The notes beneath the pieces are model-generated. The model was not told where the DNA came from. It saw only the letters and a list, made by a program, of their open reading frames with translations, and ran no database searches. A DNA stretch of 8,119 nt from Aquificaceae bacterium (GTDB lineage: Bacteria; Aquificota; Aquificia; Aquificales; Aquificaceae): assembly GCA_015487835.1 (NCBI GenBank), contig WFOY01000053.1:1-8119 (forward strand). The letters are read 5' to 3'. This document shows, piece after piece, positions 1 to 5,632 of this stretch (its first letter is position 1; the number at the start of each line of letters is the position of its first letter). The position numbers and the translations under genes were made by a program.

Positions 1-214
1 GGTTGACCAGGACACCTGCACCGCCTGTGAGCTCTGCTACGACAGGATACCGGAAGTGTTCAAAAATATAGGGGACGGCATAGCGGACGTGGTGGAGGTT
101 CACATAGAGGACGGGGACGAGAGGTGGATGAACGTTCCCGAGGACCTGGAGGGAGAGGTTCAGGAGGTTGCGGACGAGTGTCCAAGCGGTTCAATAATAG
201 TTGAGGAGGCGTAA
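1..214 (+). CDS. Ferredoxin, single [4Fe-4S] cluster (5' end missing)
   Basis: This is the C-terminal 70 residues of a small soluble electron carrier; the first whole codon is at base 2 and the start lies outside the window. The visible part begins just before the cluster motif CTACELC (C-x2-C-x2-C), and the fourth ligand is in DECPSG near the C-terminus, which gives one [4Fe-4S] cluster. The protein is very acidic. It is a close paralogue of the next gene: about 55 of 70 aligned residues are identical by hand count, with one codon of length difference. In Hydrogenobacter, tandem ferredoxins of this kind feed low-potential electrons to 2-oxoacid:ferredoxin oxidoreductases of the reductive TCA cycle, so that role is inferred here. 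Its last codons (203-209, GAGGAGG) double as the ribosome binding site of the next ferredoxin, so the two are surely cotranscribed. Confidence 0.93.
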   Translation, partial: VDQDTCTACELCYDRIPEVFKNIGDGIADVVEVHIEDGDERWMNVPEDLEGEVQEVADECPSGSIIVEEA

Positions 215-217
215 GCC

Positions 218-457
218 ATGGCGAACAAGAAGGTTCGCATAGAGTACGACACCTGCACCGCCTGCGAGCTCTGTTACGACAGGATACCTGAAGTCTTCAA
301 GAACAGAGGTGACGGTATAGCGGACGTGGTCCGCTATGACATAGATGAGGACGAAGAGGTCAAGTGGATGTTCGTCCCTGAGGACCTGGAGGGGGAAGTG
401 GAAGAGGTGGCCGACGAGTGCCCCAGCGGATCGATAATAGTTGAGGACGCGGACTAA
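218..457 (+). CDS. Ferredoxin, single [4Fe-4S] cluster (complete)
   Basis: This is a complete 79-residue ferredoxin that carries electrons in the cytoplasm. The ligands are C13, C16 and C19 (CTACELC) and C68 (ECPSG), with no second cluster motif, so it holds one [4Fe-4S] cluster. About 20 acidic residues fall after position 40, which suits docking on a basic partner enzyme. The ATG at 218 has a strong Shine-Dalgarno GAGGAGG at 203-209, eight bases upstream, inside the previous ferredoxin gene from which it is separated by only three bases. It is the second member of a recent tandem duplication; the pairs differ mainly in the acidic segment at residues 39-51. Its 3' end overlaps the next gene by 17 bases. 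The likely partners (pyruvate or 2-oxoglutarate:ferredoxin oxidoreductase) come from family knowledge and are not visible here. Confidence 0.95.
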   Translation: MANKKVRIEYDTCTACELCYDRIPEVFKNRGDGIADVVRYDIDEDEEVKWMFVPEDLEGEVEEVADECPSGSIIVEDAD

Positions 458-1205
458 AGTAGTCTTCTTAGGGACGGCCGGAGGACGGATAACGACCTTT
501 CGCCTGGTCAGGCGGTCAGGTGGTTTCCTTATAGATACGGGAAGAACCTTAGCCCACGTGGATCCTGGGCCGGGGTCTTTCGTCTACCTTAAGGAAATAG
601 GTGTGGACTACAGGGATATAGACCTCTTGGTTCTCTCCCACATACATCTCGACCACACCGCGGACGTGAACACCCTGATAGAGGCTTGCACCGACGGCGG
701 AAGGAGGAAGGATCTGTACCTCTTCTGTCCAAGGTCCGCCCTGGAGGGAGAGGACAGGGTAGTCCTCCCCTACTTAAGAAGGAGGCTAAAGGATGTCGGC
801 CTACTCAGGGAAGGAGTGACAGCAGAGTGCAAGGACCTTAAGGTGAGCGTTATCATGAGGCACACCCATCACGGGGCGGAGACCTACGGCCTCTCCTTCA
901 ACGACAGGGTTGTCTACATGACCTGTGGCAGATACGAGGAGAGGATGCTGGAGGAGTACCCTGACAACCCCGAACTCCTCATAGTAAACACCACCTTCTA
1001 CAAGAAGAGGGAGGGTATAGACCACCTATCGGTGGAGGAGATAAAGGAGTTCCTCAAGGTCAAGAGGCCCAAGAGGACGGTAATCACCCACTTCAGTATG
1101 GAGATGCACGAGAAGGACCCGAGAAGGGTGGCGGAGGATCTCTCCCAGGAACTTGGTCTCGAGGTCATTCCAGCGGAGGACGGTATGGTCCTGGACCTAA
1201 ATTAA
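441..1205 (+). CDS. Metallo-beta-lactamase-fold hydrolase, possibly mono-metal
   Basis: The protein has 254 residues with the MBL fold, related to RNase Z/PhnP-like hydrolases. It opens with a strand and LGTAGGR (residues 10-16), then DPGPG (41-45), the metal motif H67-x-H69-x-D71-H72, a histidine cluster H141/H143/H144, and a final THF histidine H217 preceded by IDHLS (193-197). The usual bridging aspartate should lie in a strand reading like Y-x-SDT; here it reads YMTCGRY, so the Asp appears to be C162. Substrate is unknown. The start is TTG at 441: a TAG stop sits immediately upstream in frame, and the fold begins only about seven residues later, so no other start fits. It lies inside the ferredoxin gene, which implies translational coupling. 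No good Shine-Dalgarno is seen. The gene is five bases ahead of the decarboxylase gene, so a shared transcript is likely. Confidence 0.85.
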   Translation: MRTRTKVVFLGTAGGRITTFRLVRRSGGFLIDTGRTLAHVDPGPGSFVYLKEIGVDYRDIDLLVLSHIHLDHTADVNTLIEACTDGGRRKDLYLFCPRSALEGEDRVVLPYLRRRLKDVGLLREGVTAECKDLKVSVIMRHTHHGAETYGLSFNDRVVYMTCGRYEERMLEEYPDNPELLIVNTTFYKKREGIDHLSVEEIKEFLKVKRPKRTVITHFSMEMHEKDPRRVAEDLSQELGLEVIPAEDGMVLDLN

Positions 1206-1210
1206 TATCC

Positions 1211-2380
1211 ATGGAGAGGACCCTCTCGGCGGGAGATATACAGTTCGGCTACGCGAAGAGGTACTTCGAGGAGTTCATATCGTCGAGACCGAAGATAAGG
1301 GAAGCCCTGAACAAGGTGGAGACGCCCGCTATCCTCATGGACCTGGAGGGCATAAAGGCGAGGTACGTCCAGATAAGGTACCACCTTCCCGAGGTTAACG
1401 TTTACTACGCGGTGAAGGCCAACGACCACATAGATGTCCTGAGGGCCCTTGCGGAGGTCGGTTCAGGCTTCGAGGTGGCCTCCTCAGGAGAGCTCGAGAA
1501 GGTTTTATCTTTAAAGGTTCCCCCCGAGAGGGTTATATCCAGCAACCCCGTAAAGCCCGAGGAGTTCATAGACTTCGCCTACAGGTCTGGGGTTAACCGC
1601 TTCGCGGTGGACAGCTTCACAGAGGTGGAGAAGATAGCGAGGGTTGCCCCCAGGTCCAGGGTGTACGTGAGGGTCACCGTACCCAACGAGGGGAGCGACT
1701 GGCCCCTTTCGAGGAAGTTCGGTGTCGATCCAGAGACGGCCCTCGACATACTGGAGTTCGCAAAAGAAAAAGGTCTTGTGCCCGTAGGGATAACCTTCCA
1801 CGTGGGTTCCCAGTGTAACAACCTCAGGAACTGGTTCATAGCCGTAAGGGACTCCTCCTACCTCTGGGAGAGGGCAAGATCAAGGGGTCTGAGGCTGATG
1901 GTCCTCAACATGGGCGGTGGGATCCCGGTCAGGTACCTGTACGAGTCCTTAAGGGTGGAGGACGTAGCCTACTACGTAAAGGGCCTTTTGAGGAAATACT
2001 TCTCCGTACCCCCTTACGAGCTCCAGATAGAGCCAGGTAGGGGCATAGTGGGTGATCAGGGAGTGCTCGTCACCAGGGTGATCGGAAAGGCTAAGAGAGG
2101 GGAGGAGAACTGGGTCTACCTGGACACGGGTGTGTTCAACGGGCTGGCGGAGACCCTCGGCGGGATCAGGTACCCCATGTTCCTGGAGAGGGAAGGGGAT
2201 CTCAAGGAGTGGGTGGTCGGGGGTGTTTCCTGCGACAGCCTTGACGTTATAGCGAGGAACATATACCTTCCTGAACCTGAGGTTGGGGACAGGGTTTACA
2301 TACTCTCGGCGGGAGCCTATACGTCCGTCTACGCGAGCGAGTTCAACGGCTTCCCGAAGCCGAAGGTCATATGTCTGTGA
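1211..2380 (+). CDS. PLP-dependent decarboxylase, ornithine decarboxylase type
   Basis: This 389-residue protein belongs to the alanine-racemase-fold (group IV) amino-acid decarboxylases. Visible landmarks are YYAVKAN with the PLP lysine K69, HVGSQ (197-201) with the ring-stacking histidine, the phosphate loop GGG (235-237), EPGR (274-277), and the C-terminal-domain CDSLD (341-345), with Y370 in SAGAYTSVYASEFNGF. CDSLD is the ornithine/arginine type signature; diaminopimelate decarboxylases have CESGD, so polyamine synthesis (ornithine to putrescine) is the best guess, with lysine, arginine or carboxyspermidine-type substrates possible. The position of the substrate-binding Asp of eukaryotic ODC seems to be T307 in YLDTGVFNGL, which keeps the substrate open. 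About 35 residues precede the conserved core. The ATG at 1211 follows the MBL stop by five bases and has no clear Shine-Dalgarno, so translation may depend on coupling. Its 3' end overlaps the convergent PilT-like gene by 14 bases. Confidence 0.85.
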   Translation: MERTLSAGDIQFGYAKRYFEEFISSRPKIREALNKVETPAILMDLEGIKARYVQIRYHLPEVNVYYAVKANDHIDVLRALAEVGSGFEVASSGELEKVLSLKVPPERVISSNPVKPEEFIDFAYRSGVNRFAVDSFTEVEKIARVAPRSRVYVRVTVPNEGSDWPLSRKFGVDPETALDILEFAKEKGLVPVGITFHVGSQCNNLRNWFIAVRDSSYLWERARSRGLRLMVLNMGGGIPVRYLYESLRVEDVAYYVKGLLRKYFSVPPYELQIEPGRGIVGDQGVLVTRVIGKAKRGEENWVYLDTGVFNGLAETLGGIRYPMFLEREGDLKEWVVGGVSCDSLDVIARNIYLPEPEVGDRVYILSAGAYTSVYASEFNGFPKPKVICL

Positions 2381-3215
2381 GCGTGAACTTTATCTTCTCC
2401 TTCTCGTCCAGGGAGAGGTCCACCACCTTCGAGATCAGTCCCGTTATCTCCTGGTACTCCTCCTTCAGGAACACGTATATGCTCCTCTTTAATGCCTCCA
2501 CGCTCGAAGCGGTTACGCTCATTATGGTCAGTATAGGTATGTCGAAGAGGCGTCTCGCAGCCTTGAGGGCGTCCTTCAGCATTATGTCGCTCATGTATAT
2601 GATCTCGGGGTTAAGAAACAGGGCCTCCTCCACACCCTCCTCGAAGGTGTCCACGTCAACGCCCACCTCCCTCTGGATCACTATGGAGTTGCTGTGCCTT
2701 ATCAGATAGGTGATCGGCCTCTCAAGAACGTAGAGAAGACCCGTCTCCCTGTCGCATATCTCCTGGAGGAGGGAATAGGAGAAGAGGTTGTGGATCACGT
2801 AGGAGGCCCCTATTATCGTGACTATACCGTTGGTATTGAGGAGTGTGTCCAGCAGGTTCTCTATCTCCGCCCTGTTGGAGACTATGTTCTCGAGCCTCGG
2901 TATCTCGTAGGGGACCTTGACTATGCTGACCACGTAGCTTCCCCTCTGGGTTAGGTAGGTCACCCTTATCCTCCCAACCTCGGGGAGCCCGAAGGAGAAG
3001 AGGCCTTCCCTCCCGAGCGGGCCGAGGGAGGTGGTGGTGTTTGACCTGAGGGATATGAGCGTGTCCCTTATGTCCTCAGGGGATAGGATTATGTCCATTA
3101 TCCTGTTGATCCTCCTGTCCCTCCTCTCCACGGGCGAGGCCTTGGGAGCTAGGATAACCTCCGTGAACTCCCTCCTCTCTCCGAGGAAGTTAAGTATCTC
3201 AGGAGCCAGGTTCAT
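2367..3215 (-). CDS. PilT/GspE-like protein with degenerate ATPase motifs
   Basis: The protein has 282 residues and resembles type IV pilus retraction ATPases over most of its length. The N-terminal domain shows LSPEDI (44-49) and GRIRVTYLTQRG then IPRLE (81-109), matching the GRFRvN.f.QRG...iP.LE stretch of PilT. The core shows QREVGVD (181-187), an almost perfect PilT Asp/His-box neighbour. However, the Walker A site GPTGSGKST is replaced by GASYVIHNL (136-144), the Asp box EDPIE by ERPIT (165-169), the Walker B GEMRD by SDIML (209-213), and the HTN histidine box is absent. It therefore probably cannot bind or hydrolyse ATP normally. The reading frame is intact and the fold residues are kept, which argues for a working pseudo-enzyme, perhaps a regulator or structural partner of the real PilT/PilB hexamers. 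No other pilus gene is in the window. The frame extends upstream to a TTG at 3254, but the ATG at 3215 has the ribosome site and aligns with PilT N-termini. Confidence 0.8.
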   Translation of the reverse strand: MNLAPEILNFLGERREFTEVILAPKASPVERRDRRINRIMDIILSPEDIRDTLISLRSNTTTSLGPLGREGLFSFGLPEVGRIRVTYLTQRGSYVVSIVKVPYEIPRLENIVSNRAEIENLLDTLLNTNGIVTIIGASYVIHNLFSYSLLQEICDRETGLLYVLERPITYLIRHSNSIVIQREVGVDVDTFEEGVEEALFLNPEIIYMSDIMLKDALKAARRLFDIPILTIMSVTASSVEALKRSIYVFLKEEYQEITGLISKVVDLSLDEKEKIKFTLTDI

Positions 3216-3305
3216 TCCATCCCCCTCAAAGTATTTTATAGCCGATGACTGCAATCATACTTAAGTTTTCAATTTACTATATTCTTAAGAGAGGAGGCAC
3301 ACCCG
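3216..3305. promoter_or_regulatory. AT-rich divergent promoter region (PilT-like / mrp)
   Basis: These 90 bases are the longest non-coding stretch in the window and lie between two divergent starts, so they must hold promoters for both sides. On the minus strand TATAAAA (3240 to 3234) is a good -10-like box, but a start from it would leave almost no leader. On the plus strand TACTATATT (3275-3283) is -10-like, and GAGGAGG (3291-3297) is a strong ribosome site eight bases before the mrp ATG. I see no convincing -35 box for either, so the exact promoters remain uncertain. A TTAAG repeat occurs at 3261-3265 and, as CTTAAG, at 3284-3289. Confidence 0.45.
3221..3227 (-). promoter_or_regulatory. 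Ribosome binding site fixing the start of the PilT-like gene
   Basis: On the minus strand GAGGGGG lies five bases before the ATG at 3215. It supports that start over the in-frame TTG at 3254, which has no comparable signal and would add 13 residues absent from the family. Confidence 0.75.
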
Positions 3306-4358
3306 ATGGCAGTAAAGGATATCATGGACGCCCTGAGAGGTAAAGATCTGAGCGATCTGGGTCTTAAGGAAAACCTGGCACAGCTGGTGAAGGACATAAA
3401 GCTGATAGGTGAAGACCTGGATGTGGTCCTCTACCTTCCCAAGCCGGGGATCGAGAGCCTCCTGAGGGATAAGGTGCACCAGGCCCTCTCCGGCGTTCCG
3501 GAGGTGAAGAACATAAGGGTGAGGTTCGCTGACTCACCGCCTCCCCAACCCAAGCAGGAGATACCGGTAGGTCAGCCCGCCTTCACGAGGCGTCCGGTTC
3601 CGGGCATCAGGCACATGATAGCTGTGGGGAGCGGAAAGGGTGGTGTGGGAAAGTCAACGGTGGCCGTGAACTTGGCCTTAGCCCTCAGGAATATAGGTTA
3701 CAAGGTTGGCCTCTTGGATGCGGACATATACGGCCCCAGCGTCCCAACCCTATTGGGTATAAAGGGTGAGAGGATAACGGTAAGCGAGAGGAACAAGCTC
3801 GTTCCCATTGAGAGGTTCGGCATAAAGGTCCTCTCCATAGGTCTCATGCTCCCCTCCGAGGATACGCCCGTCATATGGCGTGGCCCTATGCTCATGAAGG
3901 CCCTCACCCAGTTCCTCTTCGACACCGAGTGGGGAGAACTCGACTACCTGATCTTAGACCTCCCTCCTGGGACGGGAGACGTCCAGCTCACCTTGGCACA
4001 GAACGTGGAGATGTCGGGTGCTATCGTTGTGACCACACCCCAGGACGTTGCCCTCGCAGATGTGAGGAAGGCCACCTCCATGTTCAAGGAGGTGAACGTT
4101 CCAGTCTTAGGTGTCATAGAGAACATGGCCTACTTCACCTGTCCGGATACGGGGAAGAGGTACCACATATTCGGCAAGGGTAAGGTGGCCGAGTTCGCAG
4201 CCTCTTACAACCTGAAGATCCTCGGTTCCATACCCATCGATCCGGAGGTCGCGGAGAGGTCCGACAGGGGAGAGCCTGTGGTCATAACCCACCCGGACTC
4301 GGAGGTGGCGAGGGCGTTCGTTGGTATAGCTAAGATAATAGCCCAGAATTTAGGTTAA
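3306..4358 (+). CDS. mrp: Mrp/ApbC (NBP35 family) Fe-S cluster carrier ATPase
   Basis: This 350-residue cytoplasmic P-loop protein carries and delivers Fe-S clusters to apo-proteins. Residues 1-75 form a MIP18/DUF59-type domain, followed by a proline-rich linker (77-100) and the ATPase domain. That domain has the deviant Walker A GSGKGGVGKST (108-118, with signature lysine K111 and P-loop lysine K116), the Mrp signature DADIYGPS (138-145), and switch II DLPPGTGDVQLT (218-229). The usual cluster-binding CxxC after ENMAYF is here C279-P-D-T282, so one cysteine is lost; some Mrp homologues lack one or both, so function is not excluded. Length is normal for the family. The ATG at 3306 has GAGGAGG eight bases upstream. 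The gene is followed after 13 bases by an IscS homologue, so the two probably form an Fe-S assembly operon. Confidence 0.95.
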   Translation: MAVKDIMDALRGKDLSDLGLKENLAQLVKDIKLIGEDLDVVLYLPKPGIESLLRDKVHQALSGVPEVKNIRVRFADSPPPQPKQEIPVGQPAFTRRPVPGIRHMIAVGSGKGGVGKSTVAVNLALALRNIGYKVGLLDADIYGPSVPTLLGIKGERITVSERNKLVPIERFGIKVLSIGLMLPSEDTPVIWRGPMLMKALTQFLFDTEWGELDYLILDLPPGTGDVQLTLAQNVEMSGAIVVTTPQDVALADVRKATSMFKEVNVPVLGVIENMAYFTCPDTGKRYHIFGKGKVAEFAASYNLKILGSIPIDPEVAERSDRGEPVVITHPDSEVARAFVGIAKIIAQNLG

Positions 4359-4371
4359 AGGAGGTAAGAGG

Positions 4372-5601
4372 ATGTTTATCAGGAAAGCTGGTCAGAAGGT
4401 TGTTTACTTAGATCACATAGCGACCACACCGGTCGCCGACGAGGTCCTTGAGGCTATGCTCCCCTATTTTAAGGAGCACTTCGGGAACCCCACCTCCCTC
4501 CACAGCTTCGGTCAGGTGACCAAGAAGGCCATAAACGAAGCTAGGGAGAAGATAGCCACGCTGATAAACGCCAACACTCCCGAGGAGATCATATTCACCT
4601 CCGGTGGCATCGAGGCTAACAACCTGGCCATAAAGGGTATAGCGAGCGCCTACAAGAGAAGGGGAAAGCACATAGTGACCACCGAGATAGAGCACCACTC
4701 CATACTCCACCCCTGCAAAACCTTAGAGAGAGAAGGATGGGAGGTCACCTACCTCAAGCCGGACAGGTACGGTCTTATAGATCCGGACCAGGTCAGGGAA
4801 GCCGTGAGGGAGGACACGGTTCTTGTATCAATCGGCCACTCGAACAGGGAGATAGGGACCATCCAGAACATAAAGGATCTCGTCCAGGCTGCAAAGGAAA
4901 AGAACCCCAAGGTGATCTTCCACACGGACGCCGCCCCTACCCTGGGACACTACCCCGTGGACCTCAAAGAGTGGGGTGTGGACGCGGCCTCCTTTACGGC
5001 ACACCTTATGTACGGGCCCAAAGGTGTGGGCGCCCTCTGGACCAGGAAGGGGGTGAAGGTAAGGCCCCTGATAGAGGGTGGCACCCAGGAGAGGGGTGTT
5101 AGGGCTGGCACCGAGAACGTCCCAGGTATAGTCGGCTTCGGAGCTGCCGCCGAACTCGCCATGAAGGAGCTCGAGGACAGGATGAAAAGGCTCTCCTCTT
5201 ACAGGGACAAGCTCAAGAAGGCTATAGAGGAGAAGCTTCAGTACATAGAGTTCACAGGTCACCCGACCCAGAGGCTACCCCACCACCTCTCGCTCATAGT
5301 CCACTTCATAGAGGGTGAGGCCATGCTCCTCAGGTGTGACCTGATGGGCATAGAGACCGCCTCGGGTTCAGCCTGCGTCTCTCTTGCACTGAAGCAGTCC
5401 CACGTACTCTTCGCCATAGGTGTTCCCAAAGAGGTGTCCAACGGGTCCCTGGTCTTCAGCTTCGGAAGGGAGAACACGGAGGAGGACGTCGATTACGTGG
5501 CCGAGGAGTTCCCCAAGATAGTGAACTGGCTAAGAAGCGTCTCCCCCTTCAATCCTGAGAACTGGGAGAAGTACGTCAAGTCCAGGGAGGGAGCCCACTG
5601 A
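4372..5601 (+). CDS. IscS/NifS-like protein lacking the PLP lysine
   Basis: The protein has 409 residues and is a full-length homologue of class I cysteine desulfurases: YLDHIATTPV (12-21), TSGGIEANNLA (76-86), H108 in EIEHHS, HTDAAPTLGH (184-193), the RAGTEN loop (244-249) and SGSACVS with the mobile-loop cysteine C335. The site that reads SGHK-x-YGPKG in active enzymes reads TAHLMYGPKG (209-218), so the Schiff-base lysine (E. coli K206) is L212. By the same alignment T76 is I80, N155 is R159 and Q183 is P189, while the ring-stacking H108 and D186 remain. Normal PLP-dependent desulfuration is therefore unlikely. It may provide a cysteine ligand or an IscU docking surface in cluster assembly, as suggested for A. 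fulgidus IscS. AAGGAGGT (4358-4365), overlapping the mrp stop codon, lies six bases before the ATG. Confidence 0.9.
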   Translation: MFIRKAGQKVVYLDHIATTPVADEVLEAMLPYFKEHFGNPTSLHSFGQVTKKAINEAREKIATLINANTPEEIIFTSGGIEANNLAIKGIASAYKRRGKHIVTTEIEHHSILHPCKTLEREGWEVTYLKPDRYGLIDPDQVREAVREDTVLVSIGHSNREIGTIQNIKDLVQAAKEKNPKVIFHTDAAPTLGHYPVDLKEWGVDAASFTAHLMYGPKGVGALWTRKGVKVRPLIEGGTQERGVRAGTENVPGIVGFGAAAELAMKELEDRMKRLSSYRDKLKKAIEEKLQYIEFTGHPTQRLPHHLSLIVHFIEGEAMLLRCDLMGIETASGSACVSLALKQSHVLFAIGVPKEVSNGSLVFSFGRENTEEDVDYVAEEFPKIVNWLRSVSPFNPENWEKYVKSREGAH

Positions 5602-5620
5602 GATAACGGCTCTGGCTCCC
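5589..5620. repeat. Inverted repeat between convergent genes, possible terminator
   Basis: GGGAGCC (5589-5595) and GGCTCCC (5614-5620) can form a seven-base-pair stem with an 18-base loop. The left arm lies in the last codons of the IscS-like gene. A T5 run (5630-5634) follows, but nine bases beyond the stem, which is poor for an intrinsic terminator on the plus strand; on the minus strand no T-run follows. It may help end transcription between the two convergent genes, but this is weak evidence. Confidence 0.3.
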
Positions 5621-5632
5621 CTTCGCCCCTTT

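Noticed and set aside
1186..1196. Palindrome GGTCCTGGACC near the end of the MBL gene
   Set aside because: It is short, lies in coding sequence, and has no T-run or partner copies, so it is most likely chance.
2367..3215. PilT-like gene as a pseudogene
   Set aside because: No stop or frameshift in 282 codons, a strong ribosome site, and kept fold motifs; loss is limited to the nucleotide-binding motifs.
3216..3254. A longer PilT-like protein starting at TTG 3254
   Set aside because: It has no ribosome site at the TTG, runs through the likely promoter box, and adds 13 residues not found in PilT. ATG 3215 has GAGGGGG five bases before it.
3031..3264. Plus-strand open frame opposite the start of the PilT-like gene
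   Set aside because: It is antisense to PilT motifs, has no ribosome site, and its Ser/Leu-rich sequence is typical of a shadow.
4996..5013. Sequencing error as cause of the missing lysine in the IscS-like protein
   Set aside because: CTT differs from the Lys codons at two or three bases, the frame is intact on both sides, and other PLP contacts have changed too.
4737..5102. Open frame of 121 codons inside the IscS-like gene, same strand
   Set aside because: It is Gly/Arg/Pro-rich without any recognisable motif and overlaps a well conserved protein entirely; it is a frame shadow.
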